A DNA stretch of 64,000 bases, taken from positions 1-64,000 of the forward strand of contig PHBY01000014.1 of the NCBI GenBank assembly GCA_002840735.1, in the 5' to 3' direction. Below the pieces are notes generated by a model. That model worked only from the letters and a program-made list of their open reading frames with translations, did no database searches and had not been told where the DNA came from. Of the stretch, positions 7,361-18,200 are shown one piece after another; the stretch's first letter is position 1; each line of letters starts with the position of its first letter. The position numbers and the translations under genes are program-made. Origin of the DNA: Chloroflexi bacterium HGW-Chloroflexi-2 (lineage in GTDB: Bacteria > Chloroflexota > Anaerolineae > Anaerolineales > Anaerolineaceae).

Positions 7361-8044
7361 ATGAATAAAAATTTAATCATCATTGGGGCACTAATAAATT
7401 CTCTGGTTTGTTTTACTTTGGCAATTTCCAGCGTTCCTTTTGATCGTCTGGTAACCCCAACCCCTACCGTTCATAAAACGAAAATCATTTTACCTACGCT
7501 TATTCCCACCCAAACACCCATTCCGATTCCGACCGTAAACCCATTCCAGGGAGAGATTTATCAGGAAGGTCTTTTCGATTTTATTTTTGATTATCCTGAA
7601 GCCCAGGCGTTAATACTCGATCAGGAACATACTGATTTAATTACCGATGAAGGCACCAGAATGTTTTATGTTCGTTTCGTTAATCCCGATAAAAATGAAG
7701 GAGAAATTGGTTCTCTACGGTACAGTATTGTTTATTATCCAGAAATTTCGGAAGCCATAACAAAATACGATCAATCATACAACTTATTAACAACTGGCGG
7801 GGAATATGCTTTAATCAGTGAGACTACCATTTTGGATGGTTATCCAATTTCCTTGTTTCTTAAGACGGATGATGAAGGGGGATATGAACTGAGGTTTCTA
7901 ACCAGAACCAATAATAGTAACTTTGATACAACTGGCTCCATAATCATATCTGCTTCATCTGATCGTGAATCAACCGTAGGTGCGTTTATGGAATTAATGA
8001 ATAGCCTTCATTTCCGCGTGGTTGATGAACTATCTCTGTTTTAG
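7361..8044 (+). CDS. Secreted or membrane-anchored protein of unknown function
   Basis: A 227-residue protein. Residues 4-24 form a hydrophobic segment (signal peptide or anchor without a lipobox Cys). A Thr/Pro/Ile-rich linker (residues 30-62, with PTLIPTQTPIPIPTVNPF) follows, then a 160-residue extracytoplasmic domain with alternating beta-like segments. I do not recognise the domain. TP-rich linkers like this recur in exported proteins in this window. The ribosome-binding site is weak. The gene stands alone ahead of convergent gatB. Confidence 0.65.
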   Translation: MNKNLIIIGALINSLVCFTLAISSVPFDRLVTPTPTVHKTKIILPTLIPTQTPIPIPTVNPFQGEIYQEGLFDFIFDYPEAQALILDQEHTDLITDEGTRMFYVRFVNPDKNEGEIGSLRYSIVYYPEISEAITKYDQSYNLLTTGGEYALISETTILDGYPISLFLKTDDEGGYELRFLTRTNNSNFDTTGSIIISASSDRESTVGAFMELMNSLHFRVVDELSLF

Positions 8045-8076
8045 AACTATTGATTTTTTAACAGACCCTGCCCCGA

Positions 8077-9513
8077 TTATTTCTTCAGCAACTCCAACAA
8101 AATCTGTGTCGCCAGCTTGGGATCGGCTTTACCGCGCATCTCACGCATGACCTGTCCAGTAAACCAGCCGATCAGAGTCTCTTTACCTGCACGGAAAGTC
8201 TCAACCTCCTTGGGGCTGGCTGCCACGATCTTCTCAGCCACAGCCCGGATGGCAGAATCATCACTGACCAGACCCAATCCTTCGGTCTCCACAATGCTCT
8301 TAGGGGATCTGCCACTGCTTTCCACTTTCTCCAGCAGGCTCTTGCCGGTGGAGGTGTTGATCTGCCCGGCATCGACCATTTTGAGGATCTCTGCCAGGTA
8401 GGCAGGCGTGAGTTTCAACTGGTTGGCTGTTTTACCGCTCTCGTTGAGCATGCGTAAAACATCATTCATCAGATAGTTGGAGACCTTCTTGGGGTCTCCG
8501 GCATACTGCTGCACGGCGGTCTCGAAATAATCGGAGAGATTGCGTTCGCCCGTCAGGATGTCGGCATCGTATTCGGGTAGTTTGTATTCCGAGATGAAAC
8601 GGGATTTGCGTTCCAGGGGGAGTTCGGGAAAGTCTGCCAGAATTTCATCCAACCATGCCTGTGTCAGATCCAGGGGTAGCAGATCCGGTTCACGGAAGTA
8701 ACGGTAATCGGCTTCGGTCTCCTTGGAGCGCATCTTGCGTAACTCGTTCTTCTCCTCATCCCAATCCAGGGTCCAGGCATGCACACGGTTGCCGGCTTCC
8801 ACCTCGCGAATCTGGCGTTCAACTTCGTGCTCGATGGCGTTTTTCACATTGTCGATCGAGTTGACGTTCTTGATCTCAGTCTTGGTGAAGAGCTGATCCG
8901 AGCCTTTGGGGCGGATGGAGACGTTCGCATCGCAGCGCAGATGACCTTTTTCCATGTCAGCTTCGGAGATGCCCAACCAGCGCAATAGCTGGCGCAGGCG
9001 AATCAGATATTGTGCGGCTTCATTGGCCGAGCGCAAATCCGGCCCGGTGACCATTTCGACCAGTGGGACACCACAGCGATTGAAGTCGATCAGGCGCAGG
9101 TTGCCAGCATTTTTGGTCTTGCCAGCGTCTTCTTCCATGTGCAGTTTGTGGATGCTGACCCGGCGGGTGTAGCCTTCCGGCATGGGGATATCCAGATAGC
9201 CGCCACTAGCCAGCGAGAGGTCATATTGGGAAATCTGGTAACCTTTGGGCAGGTCGGGATAGAAATAGTTTTTACGGTCGAAGAAGGAGCGCATGCGGAT
9301 ATCGGAATGCATGGCTTTCGCCAGCAGGACGCCTTTCTCCACCACCGCTTTGTTCAGCACAGGCAATACGCCAGGCAATCCGGTACAGACCGGGCAGATA
9401 TTGGTGTTGGGTTCATCATCCCAGGAGTCAGCTTTGCAGGCGCAAAAGATCTTGGTTTTGGTATTCAACTGGATATGTGTCTCCAGGCCTATTACAACTT
9501 CGTAATCTGTCAT
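8077..9513 (-). CDS. gatB: Asp-tRNA(Asn)/Glu-tRNA(Gln) amidotransferase subunit B
   Basis: A 478-residue subunit of GatCAB, which phosphorylates and amidates mischarged Glu-tRNA(Gln) or Asp-tRNA(Asn). The N-terminal cradle begins EVVIGLETHIQLNTKTKIFC, with Cys pairs (CAC, CPVC) that usually bind zinc. DRKNYFYPDLPKGYQISQYD and YRYFREPDLLPL are family signatures. The C-terminal helical tRNA-binding (YqeY-like) domain covers the last 150 residues. It is the last gene of gatC-gatA-gatB, 51 bp after gatA. Confidence 0.97.
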   Translation of the reverse strand: MTDYEVVIGLETHIQLNTKTKIFCACKADSWDDEPNTNICPVCTGLPGVLPVLNKAVVEKGVLLAKAMHSDIRMRSFFDRKNYFYPDLPKGYQISQYDLSLASGGYLDIPMPEGYTRRVSIHKLHMEEDAGKTKNAGNLRLIDFNRCGVPLVEMVTGPDLRSANEAAQYLIRLRQLLRWLGISEADMEKGHLRCDANVSIRPKGSDQLFTKTEIKNVNSIDNVKNAIEHEVERQIREVEAGNRVHAWTLDWDEEKNELRKMRSKETEADYRYFREPDLLPLDLTQAWLDEILADFPELPLERKSRFISEYKLPEYDADILTGERNLSDYFETAVQQYAGDPKKVSNYLMNDVLRMLNESGKTANQLKLTPAYLAEILKMVDAGQINTSTGKSLLEKVESSGRSPKSIVETEGLGLVSDDSAIRAVAEKIVAASPKEVETFRAGKETLIGWFTGQVMREMRGKADPKLATQILLELLKK

Positions 9514-9564
9514 GCAATCCTCCTGGAGCTAATTTGAAAGGTAGATCGGTTATCGTTTTTCATG

Positions 9565-11157
9565 TTACCACCTCAGCGTAAGAGCAGGCCTTTGTGAACG
9601 CCAGGCTTCATCCTGCGTACCGATTTCCAAAGATCGCCCCATTTGCAGGAGGGTATGCTCAGAGTAATCCGGACCCAACAACTGGACACCAACGGGAAGA
9701 CCATCAGCAGCGATACCGCCTGGCAGTGAAATTCCGGGGATGCCGGCGTGGTTGGCGGTGACAGTGAACTGATCGGCGTATTGCATCAACACTGAGTCAC
9801 CATAGATCGCACCAATCGGGAAGGCAGTGGTCGGGGTGGTGGGGGTCAGGAGAGCATCCAGCCGGTATTTTCCTAGCGGATCGAAGATCTGATCGAAATC
9901 GCGGCGCAACAAAGCCCGTACTTTGAGGGCACGGTTGTAATACTGTTCGGAGTATTGGGCAGCACTGACGTACATACCCATCAGGATGCGCAATTTGGGT
10001 TGTAAACCAAAGGCCTCGTTACGGGTCTTGCGGTACATGACGCGCAAATCATCTTCGGCGCTGGGGGTACGGTAGCCATATTTGACACCATCATAACGGT
10101 GCAGATTCGAAGCAGCTTCCACCCGGCTGATGACGAAAAATGCCGGGATGCCATAACGGGTGTTGGGCATGGGAACATCCTCGATGATCTCTGCGCCCAT
10201 CCTTTGCAGCACCTCAGCAGCATGATAGACCGCGGCGCGGATATCCTCCTGAACTGGTTTCTGGTGGATCTCGCCACTTTCGGCATCCATATAGCTAATC
10301 TGGAAATAGTCTGGCGATAAGCCGATGCGTTTGCCTTTAACACCCTGCTCGAGAGTTGCCAGATAATCCGGTACGGGCACATTGGCAGCGGTGCTGTCAC
10401 GTGGATCAGCGCCAGCGATGGCTTGCAACATCAAAGCGGCATCGGTGATATCACGGGCGATTGGACCCGGGCAATCGAGCGAGGAGGCAAATGCGATGAT
10501 GCCATAACGTGAGACTCGGCCATAGGTGGGCTTGACACCCACCACGCCACAGAAGGCAGCTGGCTGTCTGATGGAACCTGCAGTATCGGTACCGAGTGAG
10601 AGTGGCACCTCACCAGCAGCTACGGATGCTGTACTGCCACCGGAAGAGCCCCCCGGTACACGACTGGTATCCCAGGGGTTGCGTGGGCAGGGCTGAAAAG
10701 CGGTTGACTCGTTGGAAGAGCCATAGGTGAATTCATCCAAATTGACCTTACCCAGCATGATGGCACCCTGCTTCTGCAGGCGTTCCACGGCAGTAGAGGT
10801 ATAAGGGGCTTTGAAATTTGCCAGGATTTTCGAGGCCGCGGTGGTATAGGTATCTTTGACACAGAAGACATCTTTGGCTGAAAAGGGGATCCCAGCCAGA
10901 AGCCCAACCGGTTCACCTTTTGCCAGTTGCCGGTCAATAGACTTTGCCTGATCCAGCGCCTGTTCGGCTGCAACAGAGATGAAGGCGTGTACTGATTGCC
11001 TGTCCTTTTCGGTTTCTTCCCCTGATTCCAGACTGCCTGGGCGTCCATCTACCGCAGCAATGCGTTGCAGGCTACTTCTTACAATTTCTTCAGCAGATAC
11101 CTGCTTACTGCGCAATAACTCCAATAATTTGTGGGCTGAGCGATCACAAAGTTCCAT
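9565..11157 (-). CDS. gatA: Asp-tRNA(Asn)/Glu-tRNA(Gln) amidotransferase subunit A
   Basis: A 530-residue amidase-signature enzyme that releases ammonia from glutamine for GatB. The Ser-cisSer-Lys triad is visible: Lys95 (SAKD), the GGSSGGS loop (169-175) and Ser195 (DTAGSIRQPA). It is about 40 residues longer than the usual GatA; an acidic insert at residues 38-55 (GRPGSLESGEETEKD) explains part of this. The gene starts 3 bp after gatC ends and is co-transcribed with it. Confidence 0.96.
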   Translation of the reverse strand: MELCDRSAHKLLELLRSKQVSAEEIVRSSLQRIAAVDGRPGSLESGEETEKDRQSVHAFISVAAEQALDQAKSIDRQLAKGEPVGLLAGIPFSAKDVFCVKDTYTTAASKILANFKAPYTSTAVERLQKQGAIMLGKVNLDEFTYGSSNESTAFQPCPRNPWDTSRVPGGSSGGSTASVAAGEVPLSLGTDTAGSIRQPAAFCGVVGVKPTYGRVSRYGIIAFASSLDCPGPIARDITDAALMLQAIAGADPRDSTAANVPVPDYLATLEQGVKGKRIGLSPDYFQISYMDAESGEIHQKPVQEDIRAAVYHAAEVLQRMGAEIIEDVPMPNTRYGIPAFFVISRVEAASNLHRYDGVKYGYRTPSAEDDLRVMYRKTRNEAFGLQPKLRILMGMYVSAAQYSEQYYNRALKVRALLRRDFDQIFDPLGKYRLDALLTPTTPTTAFPIGAIYGDSVLMQYADQFTVTANHAGIPGISLPGGIAADGLPVGVQLLGPDYSEHTLLQMGRSLEIGTQDEAWRSQRPALTLRW

Positions 11158-11160
11158 GGC

Positions 11161-11481
11161 TTAATCCAGTTTCTCGTGTGGGATATCGGGCACGATGATG
11201 TATTGTTCATCCACCTGGGGAGCTTGCGCCAGAATTTCATCCGGGTTAGGATGCGGTAACCAGGTGTCCTCACGTAAAGCCGGGCTGTTTGCCAGATTGT
11301 AGGAGACACCATGGGTAGTGACCTTCAAATCGGCGTCCAGGGGAATGGCTTCCAATTCATGGATGGCTTTCAGTTGCTGGTTCAACTCGCGGCGCAAATA
11401 GGCTGCCTGTTTTTCGTCCAGCTCCAGAGCAGCCAGGGTGACAAGATGATTGAAAATTTCGGGGGTGATTTCTTCACTCAT
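11161..11481 (-). CDS. gatC: Asp-tRNA(Asn)/Glu-tRNA(Gln) amidotransferase subunit C
   Basis: A 106-residue small subunit that wraps around GatA and stabilises the GatCAB complex. The N-terminal helix pair (EIFNHLVTLAALELDEKQAA) and C-terminal PHEKLD are typical, with LREDTWLPHPNPDEILAQAP as the conserved middle segment. It is the first gene of the gatCAB operon. Confidence 0.93.
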   Translation of the reverse strand: MSEEITPEIFNHLVTLAALELDEKQAAYLRRELNQQLKAIHELEAIPLDADLKVTTHGVSYNLANSPALREDTWLPHPNPDEILAQAPQVDEQYIIVPDIPHEKLD

Positions 11482-11614
11482 AATACCTGCTTTTGTTCTC
11501 TTTTTTCATCAATGCTCGTTGAATTGATGTGCCTCTAATTTTACGGCATTTTTGAGGATAATCCCATTTTTCTACCGAACTGATGTGAATCCTTTCAATT
11601 ATTAGTGGCTAGGT

Positions 11615-11646
11615 TTTTTTTGGCGTGCAGCTGCACGCCAAAAAAA
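11615..11646. repeat. Perfect 32-bp palindrome, family B
   Basis: TTTTTTTGGCGTGCAG (11615-11630) is mirrored exactly by CTGCACGCCAAAAAAA (11631-11646). The GGCGTGC core recurs at 32615-32652. It lies between divergent gatC and the glycosyltransferase gene. The T/A tails would make a bidirectional terminator, but nothing obvious needs terminating here. Confidence 0.9.
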
Positions 11647-11709
11647 CCCAATTGCCCCAATAGATCATACACTGATGCCATATGTCAGTGAGTCAGCTTA
11701 AACTCAAAA

Positions 11710-11718
11710 TGCTATAAT
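11710..11718 (+). promoter_or_regulatory. Extended -10 promoter of the membrane glycosyltransferase gene
   Basis: TGCTATAAT ends 8 bases before the ATG at 11727. The implied transcript starts within a few bases of the start codon, so the mRNA would be leaderless or nearly so; no ribosome-binding site is visible. Confidence 0.6.
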
Positions 11719-11726
11719 CAAAATGA

Positions 11727-13976
11727 ATGCAAAATGACACCCAAAATTCACCCAAACCTGATTTGACCACTCAAAAACTGGTGGATAATAAATTGATCAT
11801 TGAAGTCAATCTACCACCCGATCATGAAGTCGAAGTGATTTGCAATCATCTCGATCATGAAGGTCAGGTTCGTTACACCGAGGTGTTGAGACCCACCCGT
11901 AGGCAGAAGCAAAAACTGGCAGGCAAGACATTTCCATTAAAAGGAATGCAGGTATCCAAACTGGGATTTCTGCTGGCATTGCTGGTGTATCTGCTGGTGC
12001 GGTTGGTCGGGATTGAAGATTTTCCAATCAGCTTTTTAGGGGACGAAGCCATTCAAAGTGTGCGCGCAGCCGATCTGATTCGGGATAATTTTTTTGATCA
12101 TCGCGATGAATTTTTACCAACCTTTTTTGAAAATGGCGGCCAGTACAACCTGAGTACCTCGGTCTATTTTCAGGTCTTACCAGTGTGGATATTTGGAAAA
12201 GAAATCTGGGCAACCCGTGGCGCAGCCGCTTTGTTGACGATTCTGGCAGCAATCAGTGTGTCTGTGATGATTGAAAAAGGTTATAAACGTAAATTAGGCT
12301 GGCTGGCGATTTTGGTCCTGTCTCTAATGCCGGCCTGGTTTTTGCATTCCCGTACCGCCTTTGAAACCGCCATGGCAGTCTCCTTTTACGCTGGATTCGT
12401 CGGATGTTATGTGTTGTATCGAAATGGCAATTTGCGTTATTTGTATGCTGCGGCTGTTCTGGCAGCTTTGGCTTTTTACAGCTATAGCCCCATGCGCCTG
12501 GTTTCAGGACTTACTTTATTCGGATTCTTACTGAGTGACTGGCGTTATCACTGGCAACACAAATCCGTTTTTCTGAAGGCAATCGGGATAGGGCTGGTGT
12601 TTCTGATCCCGCTCCTGCGTCATTCCCTGAACTATCCAGGAGAGACTCAACGACATCTGGAAATATTAGGTTCCTATTGGGTGCAGGATATCCCCTTGGG
12701 TGAGAAATGGTTGAACTTCCTGCGTGAATATGTGCGTGGATTGAATCCGCTTTATTGGTATCTGCCAAACGATGTTGATTTGCAACGCCATCTGATGAAA
12801 GATTATGGGAATTTATGGCTGCCCGGGTTGCCATTCGCTCTGATTGGCATCCTGTGGTGTATCCAACACATCAAACAAACCTTTGCCAGGTTGGTCCTGA
12901 TCATGCTGCTGGCAGCTCCCAGTGGTGCTGCACTGGTGCAATTGGGCATCACGCGTGCATTGGTGATGGTCATCCCCGCGACTGTCTTGACCAGCATGGG
13001 ATTGATCACATGCTGGGACTGGTTGGAAAGAAAGATGCGCAGTCGCATCAGTCATTCTGCTCTGAAAGCTCACAGTATTGGGATCGGTGTATTTGTGTTA
13101 TTGAGTATTTTGAATATCAGCATGCTCACAGATGCCTTACGTAACGGACCGACCTGGTTTACGAATTATGGCTTGTACGGTATGCAATATGGCGCCAGAC
13201 AGGTGTTTGGAACCATCGAAGAAGAGTTGCATAACAACCCGGAGAATAAATTCTTTGTGGCATCGACCTGGGCGAACAGCGCGGATGTATTGGCGCGCTA
13301 CTTCTTTGATGATCCTGTTCCGTTTCAAATGGGAAGTATCGATGGATACATCAGCGCGTTCAAACCGATCGATCCGGAAATGGTATTTGTAATGATTCCG
13401 GAAGAAATGCAGAATGTGCAGGATAGCCAGAAGTTTACGAATATTCAGGCAGAAAAAGTGATTCAATTTCCGAACGGAGAGCCAGGTTTTTACTTCACCA
13501 AATTAGCATATGTTGAGAATATCGAGGAAATCTTTGCGACAGAACTGGCTGCCCGACGCATCCTGAACAAAGCCACAGTTTCCTTGCTGGATGGGGAAGC
13601 AATAGAAGTCGAGTATTCCACGCTGGACATGGGAGCGATCCAGGATGTCTTTGATGGGGATCCGTCTTCGCTGGCACGAACCTGGGAAGCAAATCCGTTT
13701 CAGGTGATTGTTCGGTTTTTACAACCGCGCCAGATTTCAAGAATAAATCTGCGGGTGGGAGGAGAACCTACAAAGATTGAAATCGTGGTCTGGCCAGATG
13801 GAGCAGAGGAACCAATCCCCATGCTGATGAATCTAAATGAAGCTTCTGAACTGCGTTTCGTGGAACTGGCCTTGCCGGAATCGATCTCTGTGGCGTGGGT
13901 CGATGTAAGGGTCACCAACCTGAATAATGCAGAACCCGCGCATGTACATTTATGGGAATTACAGTTTGTCCCATGA
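11727..13976 (+). CDS. GT-C membrane glycosyltransferase (ArnT/PMT-like)
   Basis: A 749-residue polytopic protein. A soluble N-terminus (1-75) precedes about ten membrane helices (80-490). The first periplasmic loop has FLGDEAIQ (Asp106-Glu107), the usual metal/catalytic acidic pair of GT-C enzymes that use lipid-linked sugars, and the second has the conserved FENGGQYNLSTS segment. The extracytoplasmic C-terminal third (about 500-749) ends in a beta-rich domain possibly binding carbohydrate. The substrate cannot be told from sequence. It is followed after 89 bp by a small membrane protein gene. Confidence 0.8.
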   Translation: MQNDTQNSPKPDLTTQKLVDNKLIIEVNLPPDHEVEVICNHLDHEGQVRYTEVLRPTRRQKQKLAGKTFPLKGMQVSKLGFLLALLVYLLVRLVGIEDFPISFLGDEAIQSVRAADLIRDNFFDHRDEFLPTFFENGGQYNLSTSVYFQVLPVWIFGKEIWATRGAAALLTILAAISVSVMIEKGYKRKLGWLAILVLSLMPAWFLHSRTAFETAMAVSFYAGFVGCYVLYRNGNLRYLYAAAVLAALAFYSYSPMRLVSGLTLFGFLLSDWRYHWQHKSVFLKAIGIGLVFLIPLLRHSLNYPGETQRHLEILGSYWVQDIPLGEKWLNFLREYVRGLNPLYWYLPNDVDLQRHLMKDYGNLWLPGLPFALIGILWCIQHIKQTFARLVLIMLLAAPSGAALVQLGITRALVMVIPATVLTSMGLITCWDWLERKMRSRISHSALKAHSIGIGVFVLLSILNISMLTDALRNGPTWFTNYGLYGMQYGARQVFGTIEEELHNNPENKFFVASTWANSADVLARYFFDDPVPFQMGSIDGYISAFKPIDPEMVFVMIPEEMQNVQDSQKFTNIQAEKVIQFPNGEPGFYFTKLAYVENIEEIFATELAARRILNKATVSLLDGEAIEVEYSTLDMGAIQDVFDGDPSSLARTWEANPFQVIVRFLQPRQISRINLRVGGEPTKIEIVVWPDGAEEPIPMLMNLNEASELRFVELALPESISVAWVDVRVTNLNNAEPAHVHLWELQFVP

Positions 13977-14065
13977 TCCACGAAGAGTAATAAACAACTG
14001 AGAAAGATGATACGAGTTTTTCTGCCTGACCGGACTTCGAGTACAATTCCTGCAGGACGGAAAGA

Positions 14066-14470
14066 TTGAAAAAGAAACGACCATTCTTACTGAAGCTCAT
14101 CATATTCTCGCTCGCTATCATTGCTGTGATGGGCTGGCTGCGGGTTTACCAGAGCATCTATCAATGGGAAACACTGCTGCGGTTTGGTGTCCAGCCAGGT
14201 CCGTGGTATAGTTTGATCAGTGGTGCGGTGATCGGGGTCGTTAGCACCATCGCTGCGCTCAGCACCTGGCTGCGATTCGCATGGAGCCAGAAATATGTTC
14301 AAATCAGTATTGTGATATTGGCAGCCGGCTGGTGGCTGGATTATTTGATCTTTTCCCGGAGCAGCATTGCTTTTTATAATTTGCCATTTCGGATTTTGGC
14401 AACCAGCATTTATTTAGGTTTTGTATTTGGCTATTTTTACCTCACAAAAAATAAGTTGCCAAAAGGATGA
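14066..14470 (+). CDS. Small four-helix membrane protein, unknown
   Basis: A 134-residue protein with a TTG start behind GGACGGAAAGA. Four hydrophobic stretches (about residues 8-25, 45-63, 78-95, 105-125) predict a polytopic inner-membrane protein with short basic tails. No family is recognised. The gene lies between the glycosyltransferase and the CYTH gene, with only 3 bp to the latter, so the two are probably co-transcribed. TACAAT at 14042-14047 may be its -10 box. Confidence 0.65.
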   Translation: MKKKRPFLLKLIIFSLAIIAVMGWLRVYQSIYQWETLLRFGVQPGPWYSLISGAVIGVVSTIAALSTWLRFAWSQKYVQISIVILAAGWWLDYLIFSRSSIAFYNLPFRILATSIYLGFVFGYFYLTKNKLPKG

Positions 14471-14473
14471 TAA

Positions 14474-15097
14474 ATGAAGAACAACAATGATGTTGAAATT
14501 GAAGTGAAATTTTATGTGCTTTCTTTGCAAGAAATTGAGCAAAAAATTCTGGAATTAGGCGGTACACTGCTACAGGAACGTTGTTTCGAGTCTAATTTAC
14601 GCTTTGATACAGCCGATGGACGTTTACGCAATTTGCATCAGGTATTACGGTTGCGAAAAGATACAGAAAATATCCTGACATTCAAAGGTGCAGCCGAATC
14701 TGGTAAAACAGTCAGCATTCGCCAGGAAATTGAAGTGCTGGTGGATGATTTTGATACTGCCCGGACATTACTGGAAGGACTGGGATTTGAAGTGGTGATG
14801 GCATATGAAAAATATCGTACCACTTATTCACTGCTGGATACCCTGGTGGTGCTGGATGAATTGCCTTATGGGAATTTCATCGAGATTGAAGGTCCTGATG
14901 GGAGTAGCATTCAAAAGGTGGCCCGCAACCTGAACCTGAACTGGAAAGTCCGGGTGATGACCAGTTATACCTATTTATATGAAGCGTTGAAAAAAGAACG
15001 ACCTGAATTGGAAGGCAAGTACCTGACCTTTGAAGAGCTCAAAGGTATGCGCTTCATGCCGGATGAATTAGGTGTCAGCCCGGCAGATTTGCCTTAA
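14474..15097 (+). CDS. CYTH-domain protein (class IV adenylate cyclase-like)
   Basis: A 207-residue protein of the CYTH triphosphate-tunnel superfamily. The signature ExExK is Glu8-Ile-Glu10-Val-Lys12. Further tunnel residues appear as RLRKD, LTFKG and IRQEIEV on the inner beta strands, and the core ends near residue 160 with IEIEGP. Such proteins are CyaB-like adenylate cyclases, thiamine triphosphatases or tripolyphosphatases; sequence alone does not decide which. The C-terminal 45 residues (KKERPELEGKYLTFEELKG) are an extra tail. Confidence 0.85.
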   Translation: MKNNNDVEIEVKFYVLSLQEIEQKILELGGTLLQERCFESNLRFDTADGRLRNLHQVLRLRKDTENILTFKGAAESGKTVSIRQEIEVLVDDFDTARTLLEGLGFEVVMAYEKYRTTYSLLDTLVVLDELPYGNFIEIEGPDGSSIQKVARNLNLNWKVRVMTSYTYLYEALKKERPELEGKYLTFEELKGMRFMPDELGVSPADLP

Positions 15098-15281
15098 AAG
15101 ACACAAGCTAAAACTAGAAAAAAAGAATAATTGTCTTTTCTCAAAATAATTATAATAAATTTATTCGTAAAAAATATCTTATTAAATATGTTCCATATAA
15201 TATTATGGGCTGACACCATCCAAAAGAATATATAATAAAAAAAGATTTTTAAAATCCTAACCATTTTATTAGAGAGGGTGA

Positions 15282-18200
15282 ATGGCAGTAATGGATTTAA
15301 CAACTGTTATTACAAAAATACTTGATATTGGTATAAAACAAGTGATTGCAACAGGGAAAAGATCAGAATCGATATTACGAATATTGAAGGATTTAGGATT
15401 TAATCCAAATAATTTTCCATCAGATTTTGATGGTTTATATGTGTATTCTTTGGTTGAATATGGTGTTGGTAAACCTCGACCAGTTCTTGAATTTTTTAGG
15501 AATGAACACATAAAGAATTCTTTTAAGAAATCATTTGACGAAGATGATATTTCGTATTTGATAGAAGAAACTGACCATTTATTGGAATGGCACAAAGTTG
15601 GTGGAGAATTTCAAAAGATGGACGTTGATATAAGATCAGAATTTGATAATTTCAGAGAAATTTTTGAAAAATTATTAAAAAAATCAAGAACACCTATCCA
15701 GGTTGTTCAAGATAAAAAAATTACATATGTACAGTCAAATATTGAGGAACTCCGTAAATCTTTGGATCCAATCATCAATCAATATAAGGAATTCAATCTA
15801 AAAGAAACTCAAGGTGACCAATTATCCGTTCTACCATGTTTGCCAGATTTTTATGTTGAACGAAATCAAATATTAGAAAAATTGCGTAATTATGTTGGAT
15901 TGACTGAGACAATAAATGGAGATTTACCTAGATTAACTGCAATTACCGGAATGCCAGGATCGGGAAAATCAATATTAGCGATAGCATTGGTTAATCAAAA
16001 AGACATTAAAAGACATTTCCCTTTAGGAGTTATTTGGTCTACTTTAGGTTCCTCGATATGTAGTATAGAAGATACCGAACATATTTTGGTTGATTGGATG
16101 AATATTTTTAATATTATTCCAGAAGATTATCCAAGTGTTGAAATGAAAGTAAGAATATTGAAACAATTATTCTTTGAAAAAGAATTTCTAATCGTATTGG
16201 ATGATGTTTGGGAAATTAATTCCGCAAAATTATTAATTTCATTATTAGGAAAGCGAAGCAGGGTAATAATTACCACTCGGAGCAAAGAGTTAGCTAGCAA
16301 ATTATCTGTCACTAATATTCTTGAAACCCCATGTTTTTCAGAAAAAGAAGCCAAAGAATTAATCGAGAAAAAGACAAAAAAAGTTATTTCAGATAAAGAA
16401 TGGAGGATCAAAATCAAACCATTCCTCGAAAATATAAGATTTCATCCATTAGCGACATCCATTTCAGCTGCTTTGGTTGGGATTGGTGAACAAAATTGGG
16501 AAGAGATTAATTTAAAACTAATGGATAAAAATTCAAAATTTCCAATAAATTTCACTGAACCAAATTCTAAGGATGAAAGTGTTTCTTTCTCAATAGATTT
16601 GAGTTTGCAACAATTAAATGAAGAAGATTTAGAAAAGTTCCTTAGATTAGGGGTGTTAGCTAAAAACGAATATTTTTATGAAGAAGATGTTGCAATGTTG
16701 TGGGCAAGTCTTTATGATTTTGGCCCAAAAAATGAAAGTGAATCAATAAAGGATTATTTAAAAAGAAGTTTTGAACACAATAATATTGTAAGGAAAGAAT
16801 CTAAGTTAATTCTAGACAGGTTATACAATTTAGGACTTATTGAAAGATATAACCAGGAAGATGGTGTTAGAAAATATAGACTTCATAACTTGATTCATGA
16901 ATATATTTTTAAATTATTAAATGAAAGTAAATTTAAGGAGGACGCATTTCTCCAACATTTAAATGTATATTTTTCTTTATTGTTATCTTGTTCACCTAAT
17001 CAAAATGATGATATTTTTCCTTTTATCGAAAAACAAGTAATTAATATACTTGACAGAGTATGGAATACATACCAAGGTGAAAATGGATTAATAATCTCCG
17101 ATAAAGAAATTGCTAAGATAGTTATTCTTAATTCAATATATGTACTTGAAATTTATTGGAAATATGGTGGAAAAATTAATGACTTGATTAGCTTAACTAA
17201 AAAAGCATTGATTATCAGTCGTAATGAAAATAAAATGGAGTCAGAAAAATATTGTTTAAGTTCATTGGCTTTTTGCTTTTCAAGACTAGGAGATTATAAA
17301 AAGGCAATAGAGTTTGAATCAGACTCACTTGTTATTTCTAATGAATTGAAAGACAGATTAGGGATTGCAGAAAACTTTTCTTCGTTAGGGGGTTATTTTC
17401 TTGGTTTAGACGATTATGAAACCAGTTTAGAATATTCTGAAAAAGCATTAAAAATTTTTGAAGAATTGAATCATGAAGAAGGTCGAGGAAAAGTATTTGG
17501 AAATATTGGCAATGCTTACATTGAACTGAAAAACCCAGATAAAGCCATCGAATATTTAGAAAAAGCATTATCCATAGCTGAAAGTAATAATGATTTTGTA
17601 AATATTGGACAAAGATCAGGAAACTTAGGTAATGCTTATCGAGAGAAAATGATTCAATTATCATTAATTTCAATATTTCATTTTCGTAAAAGTATTCGAT
17701 TGGCGAAATTAACTGGTAACAAAGAAAGTGAAGGAAATCATAAAGCCAACCTTGCGCTTTTGTATTATTCATTAGGTAATAAATCAATTGCGAAAATTTA
17801 TTTAGATTCATCATTAAAGATCCTAAAGGAAATTAACTCAGTAAATTACCAAAAAATAAATATATGGAGCCAAATAATTAATGAGGAAAAGCAAATATTC
17901 AAGATGTTTTTTACAGAAGATCAGATGTGTGAAATGACTTATGATATTTGTATGGGGGATGAAATTTCTAAATTAGAATTAATTCCGTTTCTGGAAAATT
18001 TAAAAGAATCGCCTTCAAAAGGCCACGAAAATCTTCTAGCCTCATGTTTATTAGATATTATTAATGGGAAAAGAGAAATAAATGAATTAGTTAAAAAATT
18101 ACCAGATTATTTATCTATAAATATTCAATCAATGATTGTGTCATTGAAGGATCCTGAGAAAGGTATGTTTTTAAACTACATTATGAGATTATTTTCAAGC

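Noticed and set aside
9010-9537. 175-residue plus-strand ORF opposite gatB
   Set aside because: Entirely inside a well-conserved gatB on the other strand; composition reflects the complement of gatB.
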